Shown one piece after another: positions 17,095 to 25,929 of a stretch of DNA of 64,000 nucleotides. The notes beneath the pieces are model-generated. The model did not search any database, was not told where the DNA came from, and saw only the letters and a list, made by a program, of their open reading frames with translations. The stretch's first letter is position 1. Every line of letters starts with the position of its first letter. Source of the DNA: UMGS1696 sp964621755 (GTDB taxonomy: Bacteria; Bacillota; Clostridia; Oscillospirales; CAG-272); NCBI GenBank assembly GCA_964621755.1, contig CAZUPI010000012.1, forward strand, positions 5,307-69,306. Direction: 5' to 3'. Position numbers and translations under genes: made by a program.

Positions 17095-18195
17095 ATGAAA
17101 GTTCTGATTCTAAGCTGCTCTACCGGCGAGGGACATAACAGTGCAGCACGCGCTGTGTCGGAGGAGCTGAGTAGGCAGAATATTGTAAACGAAATTGTCG
17201 ACCCTGTACTCTTCAAAAGTCAGCGGGCACAGAATTTTGTTTCCTCTTTTTATAATAAAATGATTCAGAATTCTCCGTCTGCTTTCGGGAAGATTTATAA
17301 AGCCGGGGAATTATATGATTCGACCGGAATCCGTTCTCCTGTTTATCTGGCGAACGCTTTGTATGCTGAAAATCTATGTACCTATATCTGCGAAAATCAG
17401 TTCGATACGATAATCTCCACACACCTCTACGGAATGGAGGCCATGACGGTGCTGCGGAAAAAGTACGGCAAATCCATTCTATCCTATGGGGTGCTGACAG
17501 ACTATACCATAATTCCTTTCCTGTACGAAACGGTGCTGGACGGATATTTTATCCCTCACGACGAGCTGCGCGGCGAGCTGACCACGCGGGGCATCCCGGA
17601 TGAACTCGTATTTTCCACGGGTATTCCGGTCTCTGCGAAGTTTAACGTCCATTTGGAAAAGAGTGAGGCACGCCAAAAACTGAATATGCCGCAGGACAAG
17701 AAAATCTTCCTTGTTATGAGCGGCGGAATCGGCGGCGGAAATGTACTTGGTTTTTGCGATGCACTCATCAGCCGTGCGGATGACGAGACTGAACTTTACG
17801 TTCTTGTTGGAAAAAATGATGGCTTGCAGCAGGAAATCATGGAACGATACAGCGGAAAATCTGTCACGGCAGTTCCTTTTACGCCAAAAGTCAACATATA
17901 TATGAATGCGTCTGACGTCCTGTTATCGAAGCCTGGCGGTTTGTCCAGTACGGAGGCTGCAGTTGCCAACGTGCCATTGGTACATATTAACGCGATCCCC
18001 GGATGTGAAAACGAAAACATACGGTTCTTCGAGAAGCATGGTATGTCCATTGCCGCAAAAAGTGAGGCAGAAGCGGCAGAACTTGCCATGGAACTCGTAT
18101 GCAATCCGGAAAAATCAGAAAGGATGCGCACTATGCAGCGTCTGACAATCAATCCGAACGCGGCAGGAGACATTGTGCGTACGATAATGAGATGA
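17095..18195 (+). CDS. Processive glycolipid glycosyltransferase (MGDG synthase/UgtP type)
   Basis: A 366-residue GT28-type glycosyltransferase that likely adds sugars from a UDP-sugar to diacylglycerol, making membrane glycolipids or lipoteichoic acid anchors. The N-terminus has the family signature STGEGHNSAARAV, the middle has MSGGIGGGN at the start of the second Rossmann domain, and the nucleotide-binding C-terminal motif is KPGGLSSTEA. It is probably a peripheral inner-membrane protein. AAAGGA precedes the ATG. Its stop overlaps the next start (ATGA), so it is translationally coupled to a PlsY-like acyltransferase, which agrees with a role in glycerolipid synthesis. The sugar (glucose or galactose) cannot be told. 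Confidence 0.85.
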   Translation: MKVLILSCSTGEGHNSAARAVSEELSRQNIVNEIVDPVLFKSQRAQNFVSSFYNKMIQNSPSAFGKIYKAGELYDSTGIRSPVYLANALYAENLCTYICENQFDTIISTHLYGMEAMTVLRKKYGKSILSYGVLTDYTIIPFLYETVLDGYFIPHDELRGELTTRGIPDELVFSTGIPVSAKFNVHLEKSEARQKLNMPQDKKIFLVMSGGIGGGNVLGFCDALISRADDETELYVLVGKNDGLQQEIMERYSGKSVTAVPFTPKVNIYMNASDVLLSKPGGLSSTEAAVANVPLVHINAIPGCENENIRFFEKHGMSIAAKSEAEAAELAMELVCNPEKSERMRTMQRLTINPNAAGDIVRTIMR

Positions 18196-18812
18196 ATACG
18201 ACCACTGTATGGCTCATGCTGATAGCCGGGGGGTTCTTGCTTGGCAGCGTACCGTTCAGTTATTTGATTCCGAAGCTGATACTGAAAGTAGACATTTGCG
18301 AAAAAAGCGATGACCACAATCCCGGCGCCACAAATGTTTTTATTCACTGCGGTACGACAATCGGACTTATCTGTCTGGCTTTTGATATGCTGAAAGGGTT
18401 TCTTCCGGTATATACTGCGCGTAATTTGTTTAGCACGGAGCATTTTCTTTTTTCTGCTGTGATGGCTGCCCCTGTTCTCGGGCACGCGTTAGGTATTTTT
18501 CATCATTTCCAAGGGGGAAAATGTATTGCTACATCATTCGGGGAAATGATAGCTCTCCTTCGCGTAACGCGAATAGGGCTTATTCTTGCCGGAATCTACA
18601 TTCTGTTTTCTACCATATTGAAAATTCCCTCCAATCGTAAAAAGAGTATTGCCTCATTCAGCATTTTCGGATTGCTGTCGATGATTATTCTGACCTATGA
18701 AAAGCGGTTTTCCATGGGAATTGGATGTGTTGTCATTTCTGTGATAGCGGTCATGAGACATAAACCTGCTTTGTCTCAAGTCCATAAAAGAAAAGACGAA
18801 ACAGAGGGATAA
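18192..18812 (+). CDS. Divergent PlsY-like glycerol-3-phosphate acyltransferase
   Basis: A 206-residue multi-spanning membrane protein of the PlsY family, which moves acyl groups from acyl-phosphate to glycerol-3-phosphate. Family landmarks are GSVPFSYLI, NPGATNV, the DMLKGFLP segment, and HHFQGGKCIATSFG. Two landmarks depart from canonical PlsY: the GSGN preceding xGxTN reads DDHN, and GGKGVAT reads GGKCIAT. It therefore looks like a diverged paralogue and could use a different acceptor. The start ATG at 18192 overlaps the upstream TGA, and its ribosome site lies in the upstream gene. Confidence 0.78.
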   Translation: MNTTTVWLMLIAGGFLLGSVPFSYLIPKLILKVDICEKSDDHNPGATNVFIHCGTTIGLICLAFDMLKGFLPVYTARNLFSTEHFLFSAVMAAPVLGHALGIFHHFQGGKCIATSFGEMIALLRVTRIGLILAGIYILFSTILKIPSNRKKSIASFSIFGLLSMIILTYEKRFSMGIGCVVISVIAVMRHKPALSQVHKRKDETEG

Positions 18813-18852
18813 GGGAGCACATGGCCGTAAATTTTACTTCTGTAAGATAAGA

Positions 18853-18893
18853 AACTGGAGGAGCCTTTTGAAAAGAGGTCCCTTCAGTTTTTT
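18853..18893 (+). terminator. Terminator after the PlsY-like gene
   Basis: AACTGGAGGAGCCTTTT pairs imperfectly with AAAAGAGGTCCCTTCAGTT, followed by TTTTTT. Member of the window's palindrome family. Confidence 0.75.
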
Positions 18894-18930
18894 CTATTGG
18901 CGATTGTTGTAGATTTTTTTACGACAGCTA

Positions 18931-18959
18931 TTGACAAAGGAAAGAGAACGTGATATAAT
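18931..18959 (+). promoter_or_regulatory. Promoter of the trp operon
   Basis: TTGACA (18931-18936), 17-base spacer, TATAAT (18954-18959): a consensus sigma-A promoter directly before the T-box leader. Confidence 0.85.
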
Positions 18960-18965
18960 ACTCAC

Positions 18966-19246
18966 CAATGAATAAACCGTTGATGCGGAGATAACGGTGA
19001 TGATGCTCCCACAGAGAGCCTGCGGTGCTGAGAGACAGGCGGAAAACAAGTCATCAAATGGACCGCGGAGGGCGCATTCAAAAGGTTCGTGCCGAGTAGG
19101 ATGCGACGTGAGGATATGCGTCAGTTATCGGGGATATGTTAGTATCCTGCTAAGTGTATGGGTCATTCCGTAAATCAAGGTGGCACCGCGGATAAGTATT
19201 TATTCGTCCTTGACAGAATTGTTTTCTTTCTGTCGGGACGTTTTTT
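18966..19246 (+). ncRNA. T-box riboswitch, tryptophan specific
   Basis: This leader of about 280 bases senses uncharged tRNA-Trp and controls the trp operon by antitermination. Stem I contains a specifier loop with TGG (19059-19061), the Trp codon, followed by A as usual. The conserved T-box is AAGGTGGCACCGCGG (19177-19191); its TGGC bulge would pair with tRNA ending GCCA. The terminator is CGTCC..TGACAGA/TCTGTCGGGACG (19205-19240) with TTTTTT, and its 5' arm overlaps the antiterminator region. The tRNA-Trp gene at 54004-54079 has discriminator G and so ends GCCA, matching. An in-frame upstream extension of trpE runs through this leader and is not coding. Confidence 0.95.
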
Positions 19247-19286
19247 GTTTTCCCCGACAGATGCAAATGGGAAAGGAAGAAAGAAC

Positions 19287-20747
19287 ATGATTTACCCAAG
19301 TATTGAAGAAATTGAATGCGTTGCGAAAAGTGGAAAATATAAGACCGCTCCGGTGCGCATGGAAATTTTATCGGACATCAAAACCCCAATCGAGGTTTTG
19401 CACATTTTGAAAAACGTGTCGTGTCATTGCTATTTGCTCGAGTCAGTGTCGGATCACGAAAAGTGGGGCAGATATACCTTTTTGGGCTACAGTCCTGAAC
19501 TCGAAATCACCTGTGTGAACGGACATATGAAAATTGGAGCCCTCTCCTTTGATACAGACTCGCCATCTACCTATATCAAGCAGGTTCTCGATGAGCACAA
19601 GAGTGTAAAGTTCGAGGATTTTCCTCCTTTTACCGGCGGACTTGTCGGCTATTTTTCCTACGATTACTTGAAATATTCGGAATCTTCTCTCAATTTGGAT
19701 GCGGAAGATACTGAGGGGTTCAAAGATATCGATTTGATGCTCTTTGACAAGGTCATCGCTTTTGACAATTATAAACAGAAAATTATCCTGATTGCCAATA
19801 TTGTCCTTGAGAATTACGAAACCGAGTACAATCGTGCCAGGCTCGAGCTTGCGCAAATGGCTTCGCTTATCAAAAACGGTGCCCCGGCGGAAGACAAATG
19901 CGGCAGATTGAAGAGTGACTTTAAGCCTTTCTTCAGCTGCGAGGAATACTGCGAGATGGTTCGCAAGGCAAAACATCACATTGTTGAAGGCGATATTTTC
20001 CAGATTGTGCTTTCAAATAGATTGGAAGCGGAATACGAAGGGTCCCTTCTCAACACTTATCGCATTCTCAGAACGGTAAACCCGTCTCCTTATATGTTCT
20101 ACTTCTCCGGCACTGATATGGAAGTTGCAGGCGCTTCGCCGGAAACACTCGTGAAGCTGGAAAACGGTGTCCTCCATACTTTTCCCCTCGCCGGAACACG
20201 TCCAAGAGGGAAGACAGAGGAGGAGGATATCCAGCTCGAAAAGGATTTGCTCGCCGACCCGAAGGAGCTTGCCGAGCATAACATGCTCGTTGACCTCGGA
20301 CGCAACGATATCGGAAAAATCAGCAAATTCGGCACCGTGTCCGTTGAGAAATATCACTCTATCGAACGCTATTCCCATGTCATGCATATCGGTTCTACAG
20401 TGCGCGGGGAAATTGCCGACGATAAATCCGCACTCGACGCTGTGGACGCTATCCTGCCGGCGGGCACGCTGTCAGGCGCACCAAAAATCAAGGCTTGTCA
20501 GCTGATTAACGATCTGGAAAACAACAAGAGAGGCATTTACGGCGGGGCAATAGGATATCTGGACTTCACCGGAAACCTCGATACCTGCATTGCCATTCGA
20601 ATTGCCTATAAGAAAAACAATAAAATCTTTATCAGAAGCGGAGCGGGCATTGTCGCAGATTCCGTTCCCGAAACGGAATACAAAGAGTGTATCAACAAGG
20701 CCGCGGCGGTTGTAAAAGCGGTAAAACTGGCAGAGGAGGCAGAATAA
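19287..20747 (+). CDS. trpE: Anthranilate synthase component I
   Basis: A 486-residue subunit that converts chorismate plus ammonia (delivered by TrpG) to anthranilate, the first step of tryptophan synthesis. The N-terminal regulatory part has YLLES (the LLES tryptophan-binding motif), implying feedback inhibition. The catalytic C-terminal half shows FQIVLSNR, ASPETLVKLE, PLAGTRPRG, DLGRNDIGKI, LPAGTLSGAPK and RSGAGIVADS, all chorismate-binding landmarks. The ATG at 19287 has AAAGGAAG eight bases upstream. It is the first gene of trpEGDCFBA, regulated by the T-box; trpG starts immediately after its stop. Confidence 0.97.
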   Translation: MIYPSIEEIECVAKSGKYKTAPVRMEILSDIKTPIEVLHILKNVSCHCYLLESVSDHEKWGRYTFLGYSPELEITCVNGHMKIGALSFDTDSPSTYIKQVLDEHKSVKFEDFPPFTGGLVGYFSYDYLKYSESSLNLDAEDTEGFKDIDLMLFDKVIAFDNYKQKIILIANIVLENYETEYNRARLELAQMASLIKNGAPAEDKCGRLKSDFKPFFSCEEYCEMVRKAKHHIVEGDIFQIVLSNRLEAEYEGSLLNTYRILRTVNPSPYMFYFSGTDMEVAGASPETLVKLENGVLHTFPLAGTRPRGKTEEEDIQLEKDLLADPKELAEHNMLVDLGRNDIGKISKFGTVSVEKYHSIERYSHVMHIGSTVRGEIADDKSALDAVDAILPAGTLSGAPKIKACQLINDLENNKRGIYGGAIGYLDFTGNLDTCIAIRIAYKKNNKIFIRSGAGIVADSVPETEYKECINKAAAVVKAVKLAEEAE

Positions 20748-21338
20748 ATGATTGCGCTTATCGATAATTACGACAGCTTTTCTTATAATCTGTATCAGCT
20801 TGTCGGCTCTGTAAATCCCAATATCCGTGTAATACGAAATAACGCGATGACGGTCGAGGAGCTTGAAAAGCTGAAGCCTGAATCCATCATTCTCTCTCCT
20901 GGACCGGGCAAACCGGAGGATGCCGGAATCTGCGTGGAAACTGTCAAGCAGCTTGGCAGCAAAATCCCGATTTTGGGAGTTTGCTTGGGACATCAGGCAA
21001 TATGCGTGGCATATGGCGCGACAGTATCGTATGCAAAAACCCTCATGCACGGCAAGCAGTCACAGGCGCAGATTGATACAAGCTGTCCACTTTTCGCGGG
21101 ATGCTCCGGTACCATTCCGGTCGCAAGATATCATTCCTTGGCGGCTATCGAAAGCACGCTTCCGGAAGAGCTTATCGTAACCGCAAGAGCTGACGACGGC
21201 GAGGTCATGGCGGTACGACATAGAGATTATCCCGTGTACGGTTTGCAATTTCATCCGGAATCTATCATGACACCGGACGGCATTACGATTTTGAAAAATT
21301 TTTTAAATATATCGAAGGAGAATATAAAAAATGATTAA
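20748..21338 (+). CDS. trpG: Anthranilate synthase glutamine amidotransferase component
   Basis: A 196-residue class I glutamine amidotransferase that supplies ammonia to TrpE. The N-terminus LIDNYDSFSYNLYQLVG and the oxyanion segment ILSPGPGKPEDAG are characteristic; the catalytic cysteine lies in GVCLGHQAI, and the His-Glu pair in GLQFHPESIMT. It may double as PabA for folate synthesis, as in many Firmicutes, but that cannot be seen here. The ATG directly follows the trpE stop, and the 3' end overlaps trpD by eight bases, indicating coupling. Confidence 0.97.
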   Translation: MIALIDNYDSFSYNLYQLVGSVNPNIRVIRNNAMTVEELEKLKPESIILSPGPGKPEDAGICVETVKQLGSKIPILGVCLGHQAICVAYGATVSYAKTLMHGKQSQAQIDTSCPLFAGCSGTIPVARYHSLAAIESTLPEELIVTARADDGEVMAVRHRDYPVYGLQFHPESIMTPDGITILKNFLNISKENIKND

Positions 21339-22353
21339 GGAAGCTATTGTAAAAATTGTTGACAAGCAGGATTTGACCTATGAAGAAGCCTATGGCGTCA
21401 TGAACGAAATCATGAGCGGAGAAACGACACAGACGCAGAACGCAGCATTTTTGGCAGCACTGTCCACAAAGAGCAGCAAAGCGGAAACTATCCCTGAAAT
21501 CGTCGGGTGTGCCGCTGCTATGCGCGCACATGCACTCAAGTGTGAGACTTCGTATCCGGTTCTTGAAATCGTCGGCACCGGCGGAGACGGCGCGGGAAGC
21601 TTCAATATTTCTACAACTTCCGCTCTTGTCGCAGCGGCAGCAGGGGTAAAGGTATCTAAACACGGAAACCGTGCGGCTTCTTCCAAGAGCGGAGCTGCTG
21701 ATTGCTTGGAGGCACTTGGTGTGAATATCAACCAGTCTCCGGAGCTCTGCCGCAAACTGCTGGATGAGGTGGGCATCTGCTTCTTTTTCGCACAGAAATA
21801 TCACACCTCTATGAAGTATGTGGGAGCAATACGCAAGGAGCTCGGCATTCGTACCGTCTTCAACATTCTTGGCCCGCTGACCAATCCTGCGTCTCCGGAA
21901 TTACAGGTGCTTGGCGTTTACGATGAATCCCTTATCCAGCCTCTTGCGAAGGTTCTGACCAGTCTTGGTGTAAAGCGCGGAATGGTTGTTTACGGTCAGG
22001 ATAAGCTGGACGAAATCTCTGCCAGCGCTCCGACAACTGTCTGCGAGATTGAAAACGATACTTACAAAAATTATGTCATCACTCCTGAAGATTTTGGACT
22101 GCAGCGCGGCAGCAAATCCGAGCTTGTAGGCGGAACGCCGGAGGAAAACGCACGCATTACCCGCGCTATATTCTCCGGTGAAAAGGGCACAAAGCGCAAC
22201 GCCGTTTTGCTCAACGCGAGCGCATGCCTTTATGTTGCAGGCAAGGTGGAAACATTGGCGGATGGCATCAAGCTGGCAGCCGATATCATTGATTCCGGAG
22301 TAGCAATGAGAGCCCTGGAACGCTTTATTGAGGTATCAAAGGCGGGCGTTTGA
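21331..22353 (+). CDS. trpD: Anthranilate phosphoribosyltransferase
   Basis: A 340-residue enzyme that joins anthranilate to PRPP to make phosphoribosyl anthranilate. It has the expected GTGGDGAGSFNIST PRPP and magnesium loop, the VSKHGNRAASSKSGAAD anthranilate-site motif, and the C-terminal LNASACLYVAGK. The length is normal for a stand-alone TrpD (no TrpG fusion). AAGGAG sits within trpG, eight bases before the ATG, so translation is coupled. Confidence 0.97.
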   Translation: MIKEAIVKIVDKQDLTYEEAYGVMNEIMSGETTQTQNAAFLAALSTKSSKAETIPEIVGCAAAMRAHALKCETSYPVLEIVGTGGDGAGSFNISTTSALVAAAAGVKVSKHGNRAASSKSGAADCLEALGVNINQSPELCRKLLDEVGICFFFAQKYHTSMKYVGAIRKELGIRTVFNILGPLTNPASPELQVLGVYDESLIQPLAKVLTSLGVKRGMVVYGQDKLDEISASAPTTVCEIENDTYKNYVITPEDFGLQRGSKSELVGGTPEENARITRAIFSGEKGTKRNAVLLNASACLYVAGKVETLADGIKLAADIIDSGVAMRALERFIEVSKAGV

Positions 22354-22354
22354 G

Positions 22355-23143
22355 ATGCAGTCGATTCTTCAAACAATCGCGGCTTATTCAAAGGAACGGG
22401 TGCAGGGTGATAAGGAACTATGCAGTCTCGAGGAGTTGAAAAGCCGCTGTGAGACGATAAAAGGGAAGAAATCCGGCGGGTTTGAAGAGGCACTCAGAAA
22501 GCCCGGAATGAGCTTTATCTGCGAAGTCAAAAAGGCGTCGCCGTCCAAGGGCATCATTGCGCAGGATTTTCCGTATGTCTCTATTGCAAGAGACTATGAA
22601 GCTGCTGGTGCGGACTGCATTTCCTGTCTGACTGAGCCAAAATGGTTTCTCGGGTCAGATGAAATTTTTCGAGAAATCCGCACGTCCGTTTCAATTCCGA
22701 TGTTGCGCAAGGATTTCACCGTCGATAAGTATCAGATTTATCAGGCGAAGCTGATGGGAGCGGACGCTGTGCTTCTGATTTGTGCGATTCTTGATACGGC
22801 TCAGATAGAGCAGTATCTTGTGATTTGCGACGATTTGCACCTTTCCGCGCTGGTTGAGACACATGATGAGGGAGAAATTGCGTCGGCGGTATCGGCAGGA
22901 GCGCGAATCATCGGCGTGAACAACAGAAATTTAAACGATTTTTCCGTCGATTTTTCCAATGCGGCGCGGCTGCGTGAGCTGATTCCGCCTGAGGTGCTGT
23001 TTATCTCGGAATCGGGCGTAAAAACGCCGGAAGACACGGATGTTTTGCGCAAAATAGGAGCTGACGGGGTATTAATTGGCGAGACGATGATGCGGGCGGA
23101 TAACAAAAAAGAAATGCTGGAGAAGCTGAGGGGCAGAGTATGA
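22355..23143 (+). CDS. trpC: Indole-3-glycerol phosphate synthase
   Basis: A 262-residue (beta/alpha)8 barrel that closes the ring of CdRP to indole-3-glycerol phosphate. Landmarks are FICEVKKASPSKG (catalytic lysine region), ISCLTEPKWFLGS, MLRKDFTVDKYQIYQA and ARIIGVNNRNL. The ATG at 22355 follows the trpD stop by one base; an in-frame TTG further upstream would add nine unrelated residues. The 3' end overlaps trpF by four bases. Unlike in enteric bacteria, TrpC and TrpF are separate. Confidence 0.97.
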   Translation: MQSILQTIAAYSKERVQGDKELCSLEELKSRCETIKGKKSGGFEEALRKPGMSFICEVKKASPSKGIIAQDFPYVSIARDYEAAGADCISCLTEPKWFLGSDEIFREIRTSVSIPMLRKDFTVDKYQIYQAKLMGADAVLLICAILDTAQIEQYLVICDDLHLSALVETHDEGEIASAVSAGARIIGVNNRNLNDFSVDFSNAARLRELIPPEVLFISESGVKTPEDTDVLRKIGADGVLIGETMMRADNKKEMLEKLRGRV

Positions 23144-23742
23144 CGAAGATAAAAGTCTGCGGCTTGATGCGGGAAGAAGACGTCGCTTATGCAAACGCTT
23201 TGCTGCCCGATTATATCGGATTTGTCTTCGTAAAGGACCGCAGAAGGTATGTCCCGCCGGAGAAGGCGGCTTTGATGAAGGCACATCTCGCACCGGACAT
23301 AACGGCTGTGGGCGTATTTGTCGATGAAACAATAGAAACCATTCTTGCAATCGCAGAAGCGAATATCATAGACGCCATCCAGCTGCACGGCCACGAGAAA
23401 GAGTCCTATATTGTTGAATTAAAGAACCGGATCACGAAGCCTATTATCAAGGCGTTCCGAATCGACACATCTGCCGACATTCAGCGCGCAAACGCTTCGT
23501 CTGCGGATTTGGTTCTGCTTGATAACGGCGGCGGAGGGACGGGTAAAACATTCGACTGGTCGCTGATTGACGGCATTGACAGACCGTTTATTTTAGCCGG
23601 AGGCTTATCCGGCGCAAACATAGAAGAGGCGCTTGGCGCCTGTCATCCCTTTGCTGTGGACATAAGCTCAGGAGTGGAGACGGACGGAAAAAAGGACTAT
23701 AACAAAATGAAAGCCTTTATTGACGCCGTCAGAAAGAGATGA
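23140..23742 (+). CDS. trpF: Phosphoribosylanthranilate isomerase
   Basis: A 200-residue barrel enzyme that converts phosphoribosyl anthranilate to CdRP. The start KIKVCGLMREEDV carries the catalytic cysteine, IQLHGHE is the central signature, and LDNGGGGTGKTFDW with FILAGGLSGANIEEA and AVDISSGVET are the phosphate-binding and catalytic C-terminal parts. The ATGA overlap with trpC indicates translational coupling. Confidence 0.96.
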   Translation: MTKIKVCGLMREEDVAYANALLPDYIGFVFVKDRRRYVPPEKAALMKAHLAPDITAVGVFVDETIETILAIAEANIIDAIQLHGHEKESYIVELKNRITKPIIKAFRIDTSADIQRANASSADLVLLDNGGGGTGKTFDWSLIDGIDRPFILAGGLSGANIEEALGACHPFAVDISSGVETDGKKDYNKMKAFIDAVRKR

Positions 23743-23781
23743 CGAAGGATAGTTATGCATATGGAAGAAGGAGATTCACAA

Positions 23782-24972
23782 ATGGAAGCTGTAAAAGGAC
23801 GTTTCGGTGTGCACGGAGGTCAGTACATCCCCGAAACTTTGATGAATGCGGTAATTGAGCTTGAAAACGCATACAATCATTACAAAGACGATGAGGATTT
23901 TAAAAAAGAGCTCACCGCTTTGCTGAACGAGTATGCGGGAAGACCCAGCCTGCTTTACTATGCGGAGAAGATGACGAAGGATTTAGGCGGCGCGAAAATC
24001 TATCTGAAGCGTGAAGATTTGAACCACACGGGTTCACATAAAATAAACAACGTGCTCGGACAGGCTCTCTTAGCAAAGAAAATGGGTAAGACGAGACTGA
24101 TTGCGGAGACAGGAGCCGGTCAGCATGGTGTTGCGACGGCAACTGCGGCAGCGCTTATGAATATGGAATGCGTGGTGTTCATGGGGAAGGAAGACACAGA
24201 GCGTCAGGCGCTGAACGTATACCGAATGCGGCTTCTCGGTGCGACAGTCGTGCCCGTGAGCAGCGGTACCGGAACGTTAAAAGACGCCGTATCTGAGGCT
24301 ATGCGCGAATGGACAAACCGCATTGACGATACGCACTATTGTCTTGGTTCCGTCATGGGACCGCATCCGTTCCCCACCATCGTGAGAGATTTTCAGTCTG
24401 TGATTTCTAAGGAAATTAAGGAGCAGCTTTTTGAAAAAGAAGGTCGGCTGCCTGATGTGGTTATCGCCTGCGTCGGCGGCGGAAGCAATGCAATAGGGGC
24501 ATTCTATAACTTTATTGAGGATAAATCCGTTGCATTGATAGGCTGTGAAGGGGCTGGACGAGGCATTGACACCTTTGAGACGGCAGCAACCATGAACACC
24601 GGAAAGCTCGGTATTTTCCATGGGATGAAGTCCTATTTCTGCCAGGACAAGTACGGACAAATTGCACCGGTTTATTCGATTTCAGCAGGCCTTGACTATC
24701 CGGGCATCGGTCCTGAACACGCTTGGCTCCACGATATAGGACGCTGCGAATACGTGCCGATTACAGATGATGAGGCTGTCAATGCGTTCGAATATTTGAG
24801 CAAAACCGAGGGTATCATTCCAGCAATCGAATCCGCTCATGCGGTTGCGCATGCTATAAAGCTCGCACCGCAAATGGATAAGGACAAAATTATCGTCATC
24901 AATATTTCCGGACGCGGGGACAAGGACTGTGCCGCAATTGCAAGATACAGAGGGGAAGATATTCATGAGTAA
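23782..24972 (+). CDS. trpB: Tryptophan synthase beta chain
   Basis: A 396-residue PLP enzyme that condenses indole and serine to tryptophan within the alpha2-beta2 complex. The PLP lysine is in HTGSHKINNVLGQA, and ETGAGQHGVATATA, GCVGGGSNAIG-type and INISGRGDKD motifs are present, so this is TrpB1, the form that works with TrpA. Of three nearby ATG codons, the one at 23782 is preferred: AGAAGGAG lies ten bases upstream and the protein then has the usual length. The ones at 23755 and 23761 would add nine or seven residues. It overlaps trpA by eight bases. Confidence 0.96.
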   Translation: MEAVKGRFGVHGGQYIPETLMNAVIELENAYNHYKDDEDFKKELTALLNEYAGRPSLLYYAEKMTKDLGGAKIYLKREDLNHTGSHKINNVLGQALLAKKMGKTRLIAETGAGQHGVATATAAALMNMECVVFMGKEDTERQALNVYRMRLLGATVVPVSSGTGTLKDAVSEAMREWTNRIDDTHYCLGSVMGPHPFPTIVRDFQSVISKEIKEQLFEKEGRLPDVVIACVGGGSNAIGAFYNFIEDKSVALIGCEGAGRGIDTFETAATMNTGKLGIFHGMKSYFCQDKYGQIAPVYSISAGLDYPGIGPEHAWLHDIGRCEYVPITDDEAVNAFEYLSKTEGIIPAIESAHAVAHAIKLAPQMDKDKIIVINISGRGDKDCAAIARYRGEDIHE

Positions 24973-25741
24973 CATTCAGCGTGCATTTAAAAACGGAAAG
25001 GCTTTTATCGCCTTCATTACCTGCGGCGACCCCGATTTGGAAACCACCGCAAAGCTCATTCGTGAAATGGCAGCGAACGGCGCCGATTTAATAGAATTGG
25101 GAATCCCGTTCTCCGACCCTACCGCAGAGGGACCGGTAATCCAGGGTGCAAACATCCGTGCGCTCTCCGGCGGCGTAACGACAGACAAGATTTTTGAGAT
25201 GGTGCGCGAGGTTCGGCATGATGTAGACATTCCGCTCGCATTTATGACATATGCCAACGTTGTCTTCTCTTATGGCACTGAACGGTTTGCGAAAACAGCA
25301 GCTGGGATTGGTATCGACGGGCTGATACTTCCGGACGTTCCCTTTGAGGAAAAGGAAGAATTTGCACCCGCTTTCCGCAAGGCGGGAATTGACTTTGTCA
25401 GCCTGATAGCCCCCACCTCGCATGACCGTATTGCTGTGATTGCTAAGAATGCAGAGGGCTTCCTCTACTGTGTCTCCTCCCTTGGAGTCACGGGCACACG
25501 CAGTAAAATTACGACCGACATCGGTGCGATGACAACACTTGTCCGCGAGAGTAATCCCGACATTCCCTGCGCCATTGGGTTTGGCATTTCCACACCCGAA
25601 CAGGCAAAGAACATGTCGAACTTTGCAGACGGTGTCATCGTCGGTTCCGCTATTGTAAAAATCATCGCGGAGCACGGCCGTGACTCGGTTCCGTTCGTCG
25701 CAGATTATGTCCGGCGCATGAAGGAAAGTATGAAAGGATAA
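24965..25741 (+). CDS. trpA: Tryptophan synthase alpha chain
   Basis: A 258-residue barrel that releases indole from indole-3-glycerol phosphate and channels it to TrpB. Catalytic Glu and Asp positions are in LIELGIPFSDPTAEGPVIQ; the phosphate-binding and closing segments are YCVSSLGVTGTR and GFGISTPEQAK. The ATG at 24965 lies inside the end of trpB with GAGGGGAAG upstream. It is the last gene of the operon, followed by a terminator. A Thr replaces the usual Leu of SDPLADGP, a mild variant. Confidence 0.97.
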   Translation: MSNIQRAFKNGKAFIAFITCGDPDLETTAKLIREMAANGADLIELGIPFSDPTAEGPVIQGANIRALSGGVTTDKIFEMVREVRHDVDIPLAFMTYANVVFSYGTERFAKTAAGIGIDGLILPDVPFEEKEEFAPAFRKAGIDFVSLIAPTSHDRIAVIAKNAEGFLYCVSSLGVTGTRSKITTDIGAMTTLVRESNPDIPCAIGFGISTPEQAKNMSNFADGVIVGSAIVKIIAEHGRDSVPFVADYVRRMKESMKG

Positions 25742-25771
25742 AACACCATATTTTATCAAATTGCTATGCAT

Positions 25772-25818
25772 CCTCTGGAATTATTTGATTCTGGGGGGTG
25801 TTTTGTTTTTGTTTCGGG
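25772..25818 (+). terminator. Terminator of the trp operon
   Basis: CCTCTGGAAT/ATTCTGGGGG stem with several G-T pairs and a six-base loop, followed by TGTTTTGTTTTTG. Confidence 0.65.
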
Positions 25819-25870
25819 TTAAAATCTGAGAAATTTACATATTTTTCGAAGATTTATTGATAAAAAGCAT

Positions 25871-25900
25871 TTGTAAAATCAGTATAATATATGCTATAAT
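25871..25900 (+). promoter_or_regulatory. Promoter of the AraC/lipoprotein pair
   Basis: TTGTAA (25871-25876), 18-base spacer, TATAAT (25895-25900). A second TATAAT at 25883-25888 lies in the same AT-rich stretch. Confidence 0.5.
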
Positions 25901-25929
25901 ATTTATGAATAAAAGAGGTGATTGAAACA

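Noticed and set aside
19158..19286. N-terminal extension of trpE through the leader
   Set aside because: The extension covers the T-box sequence and terminator; the ATG at 19287 has a proper ribosome site and gives normal TrpE length.
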